A DNA stretch of 64,000 nt from an uncultured Christensenellaceae bacterium. GTDB taxonomy: Bacteria > Bacillota > Clostridia > Christensenellales > UBA3700. Below, piece after piece: positions 1 through 9,024 of this stretch. Made by a program: the position numbers and the translations under genes. The DNA is taken from contig CAJUMY010000002.1 of NCBI GenBank assembly GCA_910587685.1, forward strand, positions 248,001-312,000. Reading direction: 5' to 3'. The notes below the pieces were generated by a model. The model was given only the letters and a program-made list of their open reading frames with translations, had not been told where the DNA came from and made no database searches. The stretch's first letter is position 1, and the number at the start of each line of letters is the position of its first letter.

Positions 1-1014
1 TCAATATTGATTTATATATTGCCGGACTAAAAATATGTATGTTTTGCTATTTCTTTAATACTTATTTTATTATTTATTAATATCCTATTTAGTTAAAAAC
101 ATATAATGATTATATGTAGCGAATGAACGTCGTAAGATCATCGCTACTATATTAGGTAATTATTTAATTGTATGATGATATAGTTACCCGACGTTTTCTA
201 GTGATCGTTATAGATCATATATAATATTTATTTAGACGTTGTAAAATTTGAAGAAGACGTTTGTACTTATCATGATTTTGCTAAACTCCTATCGTATAGT
301 TAAAGGTTTAATACTATATATTTTATTATTAAATAAATTTTTATTTGTAAATCATAAAATTTATATCTATAAAGTTAAATATAAATATATCAATAATGAT
401 AACGGATGCAGGAGTCAACGCCGAACTAAATCGGCGTTTAGGTAACGGAATCGTATATAATGTATATTTATACAAATTTTTTATTATCTGCGCCTCGCAA
501 TCGCCAATGTCTTAACGTAAGTAGAGTAGAAGGGCGGCGTAAATTTTAACGCCGATCTATAGTGTTTGGGCGTAATTTATTTTGAGTTCGATGTCGTCCA
601 TATATCTTCAAGCGAACTAAAATAATATGATAAAAATTTTTTCGCATAAAATACTGATTTCTTTGTTATCGTCGCAAATTTTGATGTTGTCGGCATAGGT
701 GTTTTTATTGATAAATCGTACATATTTTGTCTTAAATGATGTAGCTTTTTGTTGAAAATTTTCCTTTTTCAAGCATTGTTCTTGGTAAAGATTTTCGATG
801 CAAAAACAAGCGTTTTATGTCTTTGATTTTGTTTGATTTTACGTTCGATTTTGATTTAATTTGAATTTTCTGAAAATTATAGGGAATAGTAACCACTGAC
901 ATCTATGCGTTTGTTAAAAAATTAACCCGTTATACTTGTATTCGAACATATATTCGAAACTATATATTGTATACAAACATATGTTTGCTTAAAAAAATAT
1001 ACAATATTTATGAA
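1..1014. other. Gene-free AT-rich region upstream of dcw cluster
   Basis: No convincing gene is seen on either strand. The stretch is very AT-rich. It holds an inverted repeat AACGCCGA/TCGGCGTT at 417-438 with a 6-nt loop and no U tract. A related repeat, CGGCGT/ACGCCG, lies near 535-553. Two palindromes at 941-958 and 974-987 are described separately. A 65-codon open frame on the minus strand (617-814) has no start codon and no recognisable domain. The region may be the far end of a neighbouring locus outside the window. Confidence 0.6.
942..987. promoter_or_regulatory. Two LexA-like palindromes upstream of mraZ
   Basis: CGAACATATATTCG (942-955) and CAAACATATGTTTG (974-987, a perfect palindrome) are centred 32 bp apart. 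Both resemble the Gram-positive SOS operator CGAAC-N4-GTTCG: the first differs at one position and the second at two symmetric positions. No lexA gene is visible, so LexA binding is an inference. Another dimeric repressor could use the same symmetry. Confidence 0.35.
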
Positions 1015-1060
1015 AAAGTGGTTAAAAGTGGTTGAAATTGGATAAAAAGGATGATACAAT
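1015..1060 (+). promoter_or_regulatory. MraZ box repeats over the mraZ sigma-A promoter
   Basis: Three 10-bp direct repeats follow one another: AAAGTGGTTA (1015-1024), AAAGTGGTTG (1025-1034) and AAATTGGATA (1035-1044). A weaker fourth, AAAAGGATGA, follows at 1045-1054. This fits the known MraZ operator, tandem (A)AAGTGG-N3 repeats at 10-bp spacing. The repeats overlap a promoter TTGAAA (1032-1037), N17, TACAAT (1055-1060). The predicted transcript starts near 1067, about 25 nt before mraZ. Repression by MraZ of its own operon is the natural reading. Confidence 0.75.
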
Positions 1061-1092
1061 TAGAACGTAAATAAAAGAAGGAGTTGCGACGA

Positions 1093-1566
1093 ATGTTTTT
1101 AGGTAGTTTCGAACATCAGGTTGACCAAAAAGGCCGTATGAGATTGCCGGCGTCTTTCAGAAGCGAAATGAAGGGCGATGACATCGTTGCGGTCCAGGGC
1201 GCAAATAGAGCGATCTACATATACTCGACTGCCGATCTTAACGAAGAACTTTCGGAATATGAGAAGGTCGGTTTCGCAGATAGCGATAAGACGCACGGCA
1301 TGGTGATGAGACTCATATCAGCATCGGCGCACAAGATTAGCGAAGACAATCAGGGAAGATTCACGCTTACGCAGAGACTTAGAGCCTTTGCGAATATCCG
1401 CAAGGACATAGTGTTCATAGGAAGCGGCAAAAGGATCGAGCTTTGGGACAAAGAGAATTGGGAGAATTACTCGAATTGCAACGACGAGGATTTCGATAGC
1501 TTGCTCTTGAAACTCACACCGAAAAAGAAAGGGGATTCCGACGGCGATGGCAGTATTCAATCATAA
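1093..1566 (+). CDS. mraZ: MraZ transcriptional regulator
   Basis: MraZ is a DNA-binding ring-forming protein that controls the division and cell-wall cluster. It carries two SpoVT/AbrB-type half-domains, each with the family DxxxR signature: DQKGR near the N-terminus and DNQGR near residue 90. ATG 1093 is chosen because AAGGAG at 1078-1083 sits 9 nt upstream and the protein then begins MFLGSFEH, as the family does; an in-frame TTG at 1084 would abut the ribosome binding site. The 157-residue product is of normal length. It is the first gene of the cluster, overlaps rsmH by 20 nt, and its own operator repeats lie directly upstream. Confidence 0.95.
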   Translation: MFLGSFEHQVDQKGRMRLPASFRSEMKGDDIVAVQGANRAIYIYSTADLNEELSEYEKVGFADSDKTHGMVMRLISASAHKISEDNQGRFTLTQRLRAFANIRKDIVFIGSGKRIELWDKENWENYSNCNDEDFDSLLLKLTPKKKGDSDGDGSIQS

Positions 1567-2485
1567 GTCGGTAATGCTCGGCGAATGTATCGAGAACCTC
1601 GATATAAAGCCCGACGGAATATACGTGGACGGAACGCTAGGCGGAGGCGGACATTCTCTCGAGATAGTGAAGAGACTCACGGGTAACGGCAGACTTATCG
1701 CAATAGACAAGGACGAGGAAGCGTTAATGTACGCTTCGGGAGTTCTTAAAGAGTATAAGAGCAAGATAACTTTCGTGCATGACGATTATAAGAATATGCC
1801 TGAGATACTCGATTCGCTTGGGATAGAAAGTATCGACGGAATACTGCTCGACTTGGGCGTATCGTCTTATCAGCTCGACAACAGAGAGAGAGGATTTTCG
1901 TACAACGGCGATGCCGATCTCGATATGAGGATGGACAGAACTCAGTACTTAACGGCATTCAACGTAGTCAACGAATATAACGAGAGCGAACTCGCAAGAG
2001 TTATATGGGAGTACGGGGAAGAAAGATATTCGAGACAGATCGCCAGAAATATCTGCAGGATAAGAGAGACGGAAAGCATTGCGACGACGATGCAACTCGC
2101 AAAAATAGTGGAGGCGAGTATTCCTGCGGCGAATAGATGGAAGGGCGGCAATCCCAGCAAGAGGACGTTTCAGGCGATACGCATAGAAGTCAACGGGGAA
2201 TTGAAGGGACTGGGCGACGCGCTCGAGAAAATGACGTTGAGACTGAAGAAAGGCGGAAGGATATGCGTTATAACGTTCCATTCGTTAGAGGACAGGATAG
2301 CTAAGACGGTATTCAAAGAGCTTGAAAGATCGTGCGTTTGTCCTCCCGGTCAGCCGATATGCACGTGCAATAAAAGACAAGAAGTAAAACTGATAAATAA
2401 AAAGCCGTTAGTGGCGCAAGAGGAAGAATTGGAGAATAACTCGAGAGCGCAAAGCGCAAAGCTCAGAGTTGCGGAGAGAATTTAA
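1547..2485 (+). CDS. rsmH: 16S rRNA (cytosine-1402-N4)-methyltransferase RsmH
   Basis: RsmH (MraW) methylates N4 of C1402 in the 16S rRNA decoding site using S-adenosylmethionine. The SAM-binding motif DGTLGGGGHS is at residues 28-37. The family segments LLDLGVSSYQLD, RGFSY, LDMRM, NPSKRTFQAIRI and ITFHSLEDR follow in order. The C-terminal part carries the CxCPPxxPxCxC-like cysteine region and ends LRVAERI, as usual. At 312 residues it is full length. It overlaps mraZ by 20 nt and is followed 33 nt later by the FtsL-slot gene, so it is translated as part of the cluster. Confidence 0.97.
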   Translation: MAVFNHKSVMLGECIENLDIKPDGIYVDGTLGGGGHSLEIVKRLTGNGRLIAIDKDEEALMYASGVLKEYKSKITFVHDDYKNMPEILDSLGIESIDGILLDLGVSSYQLDNRERGFSYNGDADLDMRMDRTQYLTAFNVVNEYNESELARVIWEYGEERYSRQIARNICRIRETESIATTMQLAKIVEASIPAANRWKGGNPSKRTFQAIRIEVNGELKGLGDALEKMTLRLKKGGRICVITFHSLEDRIAKTVFKELERSCVCPPGQPICTCNKRQEVKLINKKPLVAQEEELENNSRAQSAKLRVAERI

Positions 2486-2518
2486 GCGCAAAAGTAATAA
2501 CAAAGAGGGAAGAAGAAT

Positions 2519-3109
2519 ATGTTAAAGACGAAGAGACCGACAATTTCATCGAGAAGCAGATATACGAATAATTACAATATCAAAGACAGTTATAGGGATT
2601 ATGACAGAAATCGCTCCGCATACCGTTACGAGAAGGAGGATAAGTACGATACTTACGTAGATATCGACCTTGCGTACGACGACGATTACATAGCTAACAA
2701 AAGAAGGTATGTTCGTCCAGAGGGCGACCCGAGATACAGCAATTTCAGAAATAAATACGAGAAAGACAATAGCGCAAGGTATTCTGCGCCTGCGAAAAAG
2801 AAAGCACACAAGATGTCGAATAAAGTGAAAGTATTGATAGGCGTGTATTTTCTTATAGTAGCCGTAGTGGTATCGCTCCTTATTATCAACGCTCTTCCCG
2901 TAATGAACGAGGTCGGAAACGCGAGCGCTAACGGTCTAAGCGAAATAGAAAGAGTGGAGATAAGCCCCGAAGGACTCGGAAGAGTCGTAATGAGCGACGG
3001 AAGCATAGTTGCTTTGAACGTAACGCAAAGCTCTTTCGAATACGAATACAACATCAACACTAACTGGTTCGACAACATATGCGATTGGATGGAGAATATC
3101 GGAGCGTAA
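2519..3109 (+). CDS. FtsL-position single-pass membrane protein
   Basis: This gene lies between rsmH and spoVD, the place of ftsL, whose product is a bitopic septal protein working with FtsQ/DivIB and DivIC. The 196-residue product has about 100 charged, Tyr/Arg/Asp-rich cytoplasmic residues, then one membrane segment (about 105-127, VLIGVYFLIVAVVVSLLII), then about 70 extracytoplasmic residues. FtsL proteins are usually nearer 100-120 residues with a leucine-zipper-like outer helix. Here the N-terminus is unusually long and no clear heptad pattern is seen outside the membrane. Sequence similarity to FtsL is not recognisable, so the assignment rests on position and topology. Confidence 0.6.
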   Translation: MLKTKRPTISSRSRYTNNYNIKDSYRDYDRNRSAYRYEKEDKYDTYVDIDLAYDDDYIANKRRYVRPEGDPRYSNFRNKYEKDNSARYSAPAKKKAHKMSNKVKVLIGVYFLIVAVVVSLLIINALPVMNEVGNASANGLSEIERVEISPEGLGRVVMSDGSIVALNVTQSSFEYEYNINTNWFDNICDWMENIGA

Positions 3110-3128
3110 GTTTGTCGGAGGACTGACA

Positions 3129-5039
3129 GTGAAAGACATTTCGAATATAAGGATCAAAAAGAAGTTATTGGCGGTATTTTTGCTGATAACTTTTCTTTTT
3201 TGCGCTTTGCTTGGGCGGCTCATGTTCGTTGAAGTATTTATGAACCGCGAATTGCAGATGAAGGCGTTCGATCAGTGGACGCGAGAGCTTCCGCTGGGCG
3301 CAAAACGCGGAGTCATTACGGATAGAAACGGCGTGGTTCTCGCCGATTCCAAAACCGTGTATACGATGTATATCCGCCCTAATTCCATTAAAGCCCACGA
3401 AGAAATAGCGCGCGTGACTAGCGACGTTCTTTCGCTGAGTTACGATAGCGTATACGCAAAAGTCACGAAAAAAGGGTCGTCGGAAATAAAAATAGCTACG
3501 GATATAGAAAGAAGCGATATGTTGAAAATAAAGAGCTACGATTTCGACGGAGTATTTTTCGCGACTAAAAGCAAGCGATATTATCCTTACGGCAATTTTT
3601 TGACGCAGCTTCTCGGATTCACTAACGTTGACGGTAACGGACAAAGCGGTTTCGAGCAGTACTACGACAACTATCTTTCTGGCGTCGACGGCAAACTTTA
3701 CAATGAAACCGACCTTATAGGTAAAAAACTGACGGGGTCTGCGGATAGGTATCTTCCTGCGATAGACGGACTCAATACGACGCTCACTATAGATTTCGAG
3801 ATACAGGGATACGCCGAAGGAGCCGTACGCGACGCGATGCAACGCTACGATGCCAAGAGCGCGTCTTGCATAATAATGAACCCGAAGACGGGCGAGCTTC
3901 TCGCTTACGCGCAAGCTCCGTCATTCGATCTCAACGATATTCCGAGAGACGATCTCGATTCGCTTTTTGCAAACTCGAAGCCGAATATGGTGAGTACTGT
4001 TTACGAACCGGGGTCGACATTTAAGATACTGACTTCCGCTATAGGTCTCGAAGAAAACGCCTTTTCGAGCAATCACTCTTTTTACTGTCCCGGTTACAGG
4101 ATGATAGACAATCAACGCATAAAGTGCTGGAGAAGTATCGGACACGGTTCTCAAAGTTTCCCCGAAGGTATCGCTAACAGCTGTAACTGCGTGTTTATGG
4201 ATATCGCGGGGAAGGTCGGAACGGCGACGATGTACGATTATTTCGATAAATTCGGACTTAACAAAAAAACGGGAATAGATATAAAAGGCGAAACCAGCGG
4301 ACTGTTTATCAAAGAGAGCAGCGTAAAGAACGTCGATATCGCGAGAATAGGATTCGGTCAGGCGGTAGCGGTCACGCCTATCGGACTCATCAGCGCGGTA
4401 TCTAGCGTCATAAACGGAGGATACAAGATAACTCCGCGCGTATTAAAGAGCGTTGAGGACGCGAACGGTAAAAGCATATCTACGGCTTCAGGCTCTTCGG
4501 GCGATAGAATAATATCCGAAAAGACCAGCGCGACGATGAGAGAATACCTTGAAGGAGTAGTAAGTCACGGCGGAGGCTCGCACGCTTACGTTCCGGGGTA
4601 CAGAATAGGCGGAAAGACGGGAACGGCTCAAAAATACGAGGACGGAAAAATCGCAAGCGGAAAATATATATCTTCGTTTTTGGGATTTGCGCCCGTTGAA
4701 GATCCCGAATACGCAGTACTTATGATAGTAGACGAACCTAAGGGATACGTTTATTACGGTTCGCTCGTCGCGGCGCCGTACGCGGGGAAGATCTTCAGTA
4801 ATATTTTCGCATACAAGAATATGAAGCCGAACTATACCGATAAAGAGCTCGAGGAGCAGGGCAAGACCATAACAATGCCCGATCTTAGGGGTATGGGAAT
4901 AGTCGAAGCCGTCAATGAGCTTAGACGTTTAGGACTCAATTACGAATACAGCGGCGAGAGCGGAAAGGTAATATATCAGTTTCCGGCGCCAATGGCGGAG
5001 ATCAATTCCAAAACGGTGACATTCTTCGAACTTGGATGA
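3129..5039 (+). CDS. spoVD: SpoVD/FtsI-type class B penicillin-binding protein with PASTA domain
   Basis: This is a transpeptidase that cross-links peptidoglycan at the septum or in the spore cortex. An N-terminal membrane anchor (residues about 10-33) is followed by the PBP dimerisation region and the transpeptidase domain with STFK (S296 nucleophile, K299), SCN (351-353) and KTG (496-498). A single PASTA domain closes the protein (about 580-636). A C-terminal PASTA domain in a dcw-cluster PBP is typical of SpoVD rather than vegetative FtsI, but no separate FtsI-like gene is in the window, so it may serve both roles. GTG 3129 is preceded by GGAGG. At 636 residues it is full length. Confidence 0.9.
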   Translation: MKDISNIRIKKKLLAVFLLITFLFCALLGRLMFVEVFMNRELQMKAFDQWTRELPLGAKRGVITDRNGVVLADSKTVYTMYIRPNSIKAHEEIARVTSDVLSLSYDSVYAKVTKKGSSEIKIATDIERSDMLKIKSYDFDGVFFATKSKRYYPYGNFLTQLLGFTNVDGNGQSGFEQYYDNYLSGVDGKLYNETDLIGKKLTGSADRYLPAIDGLNTTLTIDFEIQGYAEGAVRDAMQRYDAKSASCIIMNPKTGELLAYAQAPSFDLNDIPRDDLDSLFANSKPNMVSTVYEPGSTFKILTSAIGLEENAFSSNHSFYCPGYRMIDNQRIKCWRSIGHGSQSFPEGIANSCNCVFMDIAGKVGTATMYDYFDKFGLNKKTGIDIKGETSGLFIKESSVKNVDIARIGFGQAVAVTPIGLISAVSSVINGGYKITPRVLKSVEDANGKSISTASGSSGDRIISEKTSATMREYLEGVVSHGGGSHAYVPGYRIGGKTGTAQKYEDGKIASGKYISSFLGFAPVEDPEYAVLMIVDEPKGYVYYGSLVAAPYAGKIFSNIFAYKNMKPNYTDKELEEQGKTITMPDLRGMGIVEAVNELRRLGLNYEYSGESGKVIYQFPAPMAEINSKTVTFFELG

Positions 5040-5280
5040 GCAGCGGAAAGATTTTTGCAAACGGAATTTTTGAGAAAAGACGGCGCGTTTGAAAATAGCC
5101 GCATCGTGAAATCAAAATACTACGTCAGCCTAACGGCGTCGCCGATTCGGTTTCGTATGCAAACTACCGCAAAATGCGACAATATATTTTGTCGTATATT
5201 GCGATAATTTAGCGAATAATGCGAATATCATCTAAAAGCATAATAATATAACTAAAATATTATTGTGTTTGCAAAATTAT
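5040..5280 (+). other. spoVD-murE leader region with stem-loops
   Basis: No gene is seen here. Two inverted repeats are clear: CGACAA/TTGTCG at 5177-5194 and AATAATAT/ATATTATT at 5242-5264. No T-box motif or known riboswitch is recognised. Together with the terminator that follows, the region looks like a leader controlling read-through or re-initiation into murE, but no clear sigma-A promoter was found. Confidence 0.4.
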
Positions 5281-5308
5281 GACAGAGCAGACCGCTCTGT
5301 CTTTTTTT
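5281..5308 (+). terminator. Intrinsic terminator just before murE
   Basis: GACAGAGC, a 5-nt loop, GCTCTGTC and seven T residues form a textbook intrinsic terminator. It ends about 12 nt before the murE start codon, so it divides the dcw cluster into two transcription units or acts as an attenuator. Confidence 0.85.
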
Positions 5309-5320
5309 ATGAGGTGATGT

Positions 5321-6766
5321 ATGAGACTTGGCAATCTTATGAACGGGATAATTCCCAAGAGCGAAATATTTTTTATGAACGAAAATATCAAAAAAATCGA
5401 AACGGATAGCAGAAAATGCGATAGCGAAAGCGTCTTTTTTGCAATGAAAGGAAGGAATGATAACGGTATGAATTACATAGACGACGCTATCGAGAGGGGC
5501 GCAAAAGTTGTGGTAAGCGAAGAGACTATCGAAAGAAAAGACGTCAAGAGCATCGTCGTCGACGACGCCAGAAAAGCGTACAGCATCATGGCGGCGAATC
5601 TATTCGAGTGCCCCGCGAAGAGTATGAAGATAATTGCCGTCGTGGGTACGAACGGCAAGTCGACGACCGCGCACTTCATATACGAAATTTTGAAAAGCTG
5701 CGGACTTTGCGCGGGTATAATAGGTACTCACACCGTAAAATTTAACGGAGTTAAGCTATCGCACGGTATGACGACACCCGATCCCGTCGATCTCAACAGG
5801 TATCTCAGGAGTATGGAAGAGAGCGGCGTGGAATACGTAGTTATGGAGGTATCGGCTCACGCTATATATCTTGAAAAACTTTACGGGATAAAATTCGATA
5901 TGGCGGTGTTTACGAATTTTTCTCAAGATCATCTCGATTACTTTAAGGATATGGAGGAATACGGCAGGATAAAGGCGGGATTTTTCAAGAGCAGTAACGT
6001 AAGGCTCGCTATCGTGAATACCGACGACGTTCTTGGGAGAAATATCGCAAAAGGCGCGGATATTCCGGTGTTTACGTACGGGCTCGATAATCCTTCGGAC
6101 GTGTTCGCTATAGATATAGAGAGCGGCGAGCGAACGAAATTCATCGTCAACATACTTGACGAGGTGGCTACGTTCGATACCGCGCTTCTCGGGAGATTCA
6201 ACGTCTACAATATATTGGGAGCGTCGCTCGTGGCAAGACTCATAGGGATATCGCTTGAAGAAATACAAGAGAGCGTAAAAAATATATCGCCGTGCGAAGG
6301 GCGTTTTAACGTTATTATATCGAAAGGCGTGAAATTCGTCATAGATTACGCGCATACTCCCGACGGACTCGAGAACATTCTTAAAGAGCTTAGGAATATG
6401 ACGGAAAACAAACTGAGAGTGGTATTCGGTTGCGGCGGAGACCGAGATAGATCGAAGCGCGCGGTAATGGGAAAAATAGCGGGAGAATATGCCGACGAAG
6501 TAGTTTTGACTAGCGATAATCCGAGGAGCGAAGACAGACTCGCCATAATCGAAGATATACGCGCGGGAGTTGAAGATGCTCCTGTTATCGTCCTTCCGAA
6601 TAGGGAAGACGCGATAAGATACGCGTACGCGATGTCGAATAGCGGAGACGTCGTTCTGATCGCAGGAAAGGGCTCGGAAGATTACATAGAAGAGAAGGGC
6701 GTCAAGACGTATTTCAGCGACAAAGAAACTCTTCTCAGGATCAGGGAGGAGGAAAATGACATTTGA
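5321..6766 (+). CDS. murE: UDP-MurNAc-L-Ala-D-Glu:meso-diaminopimelate ligase
   Basis: MurE adds the third residue to the UDP-MurNAc peptide in the cytoplasm. The ATP-binding loop GTNGKST lies at residues 109-115. The central ligase domain carries YAHTPDGLE and the family signature DNPR at 399-402, which in known MurE enzymes selects meso-diaminopimelate rather than lysine; lysA at 36870 fits a DAP pathway. GAGGTGAT at 5311-5318 supports ATG 5321. At 481 residues it is of normal length. It overlaps mraY by 11 nt, leaving no room for murF, which usually lies between the two. Confidence 0.95.
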   Translation: MRLGNLMNGIIPKSEIFFMNENIKKIETDSRKCDSESVFFAMKGRNDNGMNYIDDAIERGAKVVVSEETIERKDVKSIVVDDARKAYSIMAANLFECPAKSMKIIAVVGTNGKSTTAHFIYEILKSCGLCAGIIGTHTVKFNGVKLSHGMTTPDPVDLNRYLRSMEESGVEYVVMEVSAHAIYLEKLYGIKFDMAVFTNFSQDHLDYFKDMEEYGRIKAGFFKSSNVRLAIVNTDDVLGRNIAKGADIPVFTYGLDNPSDVFAIDIESGERTKFIVNILDEVATFDTALLGRFNVYNILGASLVARLIGISLEEIQESVKNISPCEGRFNVIISKGVKFVIDYAHTPDGLENILKELRNMTENKLRVVFGCGGDRDRSKRAVMGKIAGEYADEVVLTSDNPRSEDRLAIIEDIRAGVEDAPVIVLPNREDAIRYAYAMSNSGDVVLIAGKGSEDYIEEKGVKTYFSDKETLLRIREEENDI

Positions 6767-7766
6767 ATTGCGTTTATTGCTTGCTGTCGTAACGAGCTTT
6801 ATACTGTCTATGGTTCTTGCGCCGCCCGTTATCAAAATGACGAAAAAATTCAAAGCGTCGCAGAGCATACTCGAGTACGTTGATAATCATAAAGGAAAAG
6901 AGGGCACGCCGACTATGGGGGGTATGATTTTCCTCGTATCGATGAGCGTCACGTCCTTTATTTTCTGCGGATTCAAGAGCAAGTTTCTTCTTGTCGGGAT
7001 AGGAATAACTCTAGGGTACGGACTGCTCGGCTTTCTCGACGATTTTCTCAAAATAAAGTTTCGGCATAACGAAGGACTTAAAGCGTATCAGAAGATAATA
7101 GGACAGCTCGGCATAGCCGTTATAGTCACCGTTTTCGCCTACAAGTATTCGTATATCGGAAGCGTCGTCAATATTCCGTTTACCGATATAGAGTTCGATA
7201 TGGGCTGGTGGTATATCCCGTTCACTCTTCTCATATTTATCGCGACGACGAACGCCGTCAATTTGACTGACGGTATAGACGGACTGGCGGGATCCGTAAC
7301 GGGGATATATACGGGTATCTTTACTCTTATTGCAGTAGTCCTTTGCATTAGACTCGAAGGCGACGTTATACTAAGAGACGAGACCGCTTCTTTAGGCGTT
7401 ATGAGCGCGAGTCTTTTCGGCGCGCTTCTCGGTTTTCTCTGGTTTAACTCCAATCCCGCAAAAATATTTATGGGAGACACGGGCTCGCTAGCTCTCGGCG
7501 GAGCGGTAAGCGTCCTTGCCGTTTTTACGAAAAATCCTTTTTTGATACCTATGATAGGCATAATGTATATGCTCTCCTGCATATCAGTAATTATACAAGT
7601 GCTTTATTTTAAGCTGACGAACGGAAAGAGAGTGTTCAAAATGGCGCCTTATCACCATCATTTGCAGTATAAAGGATATACGGAAAATAAGATCGTCACT
7701 TTCTACTCTATCGTTACGTTGCTCTTCGGCTTGACCGCGCTTGTAAGTACGGTGATAGGAAGGTAG
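6756..7766 (+). CDS. mraY: Phospho-MurNAc-pentapeptide transferase MraY
   Basis: MraY transfers phospho-MurNAc-pentapeptide from UDP to undecaprenyl phosphate, making lipid I at the inner face of the membrane. The multi-pass protein shows the family motifs TPTMGG near residue 50, LDDFLK, NAVNLTDGIDGLAG, MGDTGSLALGG and the C-terminal MAPYHHH segment. At 336 residues it is full length. It starts inside the 3' end of murE (11-nt overlap) and murD starts 4 nt after its stop, so the three are translationally coupled. Confidence 0.97.
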   Translation: MTFELRLLLAVVTSFILSMVLAPPVIKMTKKFKASQSILEYVDNHKGKEGTPTMGGMIFLVSMSVTSFIFCGFKSKFLLVGIGITLGYGLLGFLDDFLKIKFRHNEGLKAYQKIIGQLGIAVIVTVFAYKYSYIGSVVNIPFTDIEFDMGWWYIPFTLLIFIATTNAVNLTDGIDGLAGSVTGIYTGIFTLIAVVLCIRLEGDVILRDETASLGVMSASLFGALLGFLWFNSNPAKIFMGDTGSLALGGAVSVLAVFTKNPFLIPMIGIMYMLSCISVIIQVLYFKLTNGKRVFKMAPYHHHLQYKGYTENKIVTFYSIVTLLFGLTALVSTVIGR

Positions 7767-7770
7767 GAAA

Positions 7771-9024
7771 TTGAAGGCTTTGGTTTATGGCAGAGGGATC
7801 AGTGGCAAAGGAAGTGAAAAACTTTTGATCGAAAAAGGTTATTCCGTCGAATATGTTTCGGACGATACGGGAAACGAGGTTCTTGACGATGCGGATCTTC
7901 TCGTGTTGAGCCCGTCGGTTCCTCTGGAACGTCCTCTCGTAAGACGCGCGGAGCTCAGCGGGATCGAAGTCGTCGGAGAAATGGAGCTGGCGTCAAGATA
8001 CGTTGATAACGATATTATCGCCGTAACGGGAACGAACGGAAAGACCACTACTACCATGATGATATCGTCGCTGCTTACGGAAAGCGGATTGAAACACAAA
8101 ACACTCGGCAATATCGGCAAGAGTTTTGCGGGGAGCGTCGGCGACGTGGAGAAGGACGATATGATACTTCTCGAAGTGTCGTCTTTTCAATTAGAGACGA
8201 TAACGTCGTTCAGACCGAAGGTCGCAATACTTTTGAACATAGCGCCCGATCATCTGGAGCGGCATAAAACTTACGACGAATACGTAAGGGTCAAGACTTC
8301 GATATTCGAGAATATGACGAAGAACGATTTCGCTATCGCAAACTACGACGACGAAGCGGTCAGGAACGCGGCGAGCGGGATTATGCCGAGTACATATTAT
8401 TTCAGCGTTAAAGAGAGAGTAAGGGGAGCTTACGTTCAAAACGGACACGTGTTTTTCATGGGCGAAAAGATGTTTCCGCTCGAAAATCTCAAGTTTAATG
8501 CGGAACATAATATCGCCAACGCGCTTGCGGTAATAACGCTTGCCAAGATATTCAATATACCCAATTCGATAATTCTAAGAAGTTTTAACAAGTTTACTCT
8601 TCCTCCGCACAGAATAGAGTTTGTCGGCAGATACAACGGAAAAAACTATTTTAACGACAGCAAAGCCACTAATATAGACGCGACCATAAAGGCGGTCAAA
8701 TCTATGAGAGGGAGCACGGCGCTCATTGTTGGGGGCTATGATAAAGGCATCAGTTATTATAGACTTTTCGCATCTCTTGACAAAAAGGTAAAATGCGTCG
8801 TGATTTTCGGTCAGAACCGCCATAGAGTAGAGGAATGTATCAAAGATTTCGACATACGTTACTATGTTTGCGACACGTTGTCGCTCGCAATAACCTCCGC
8901 GAAAAAAGAGAGGGTCGAAAACGTGCTTTTTTCTCCTGCGACGTCGAGTTACGATATGTTCAGAAACTATGAAGAAAGAGGAGAGGTCTTTACTCAATTG
9001 GTAGGTGACATAAATGAAAAATGA
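7771..9024 (+). CDS. murD: UDP-MurNAc-L-alanine:D-glutamate ligase MurD
   Basis: MurD adds D-glutamate to UDP-MurNAc-L-alanine. The P-loop GTNGKTT is at residues 87-93. ILLNIAPDHLERH and the FNDSKATNIDATIKAV segment identify MurD rather than MurC or MurF. The start is TTG 7771, just after an AGGTAGGAAA ribosome-binding region. At 417 residues it is somewhat shorter than the usual 440-460; the N-terminal UDP-binding domain (ALVYGRGISGKGSEKLL) is compact. It overlaps ftsW by 11 nt. Confidence 0.95.
   Translation: MKALVYGRGISGKGSEKLLIEKGYSVEYVSDDTGNEVLDDADLLVLSPSVPLERPLVRRAELSGIEVVGEMELASRYVDNDIIAVTGTNGKTTTTMMISSLLTESGLKHKTLGNIGKSFAGSVGDVEKDDMILLEVSSFQLETITSFRPKVAILLNIAPDHLERHKTYDEYVRVKTSIFENMTKNDFAIANYDDEAVRNAASGIMPSTYYFSVKERVRGAYVQNGHVFFMGEKMFPLENLKFNAEHNIANALAVITLAKIFNIPNSIILRSFNKFTLPPHRIEFVGRYNGKNYFNDSKATNIDATIKAVKSMRGSTALIVGGYDKGISYYRLFASLDKKVKCVVIFGQNRHRVEECIKDFDIRYYVCDTLSLAITSAKKERVENVLFSPATSSYDMFRNYEERGEVFTQLVGDINEK

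Noticed and set aside
248..445. 65-aa open frame in the left flank
   Set aside because: Low-complexity Ile/Lys/Tyr/Asn translation, AT-driven, no ribosome binding site, no family resemblance.
617..814. Minus-strand open frame (65 codons) with a faint recombinase-like look
   Set aside because: No start codon, short, very AT-rich, and the resemblance to serine recombinase C-termini is too weak to support.
3165..3914. 249-codon minus-strand frame opposite spoVD
   Set aside because: Antisense shadow of a well-supported gene; no ribosome binding site or domain.
5040..5280. T-box or other known riboswitch before murE
   Set aside because: No T-box sequence or other recognisable aptamer core; only simple stems and a terminator.
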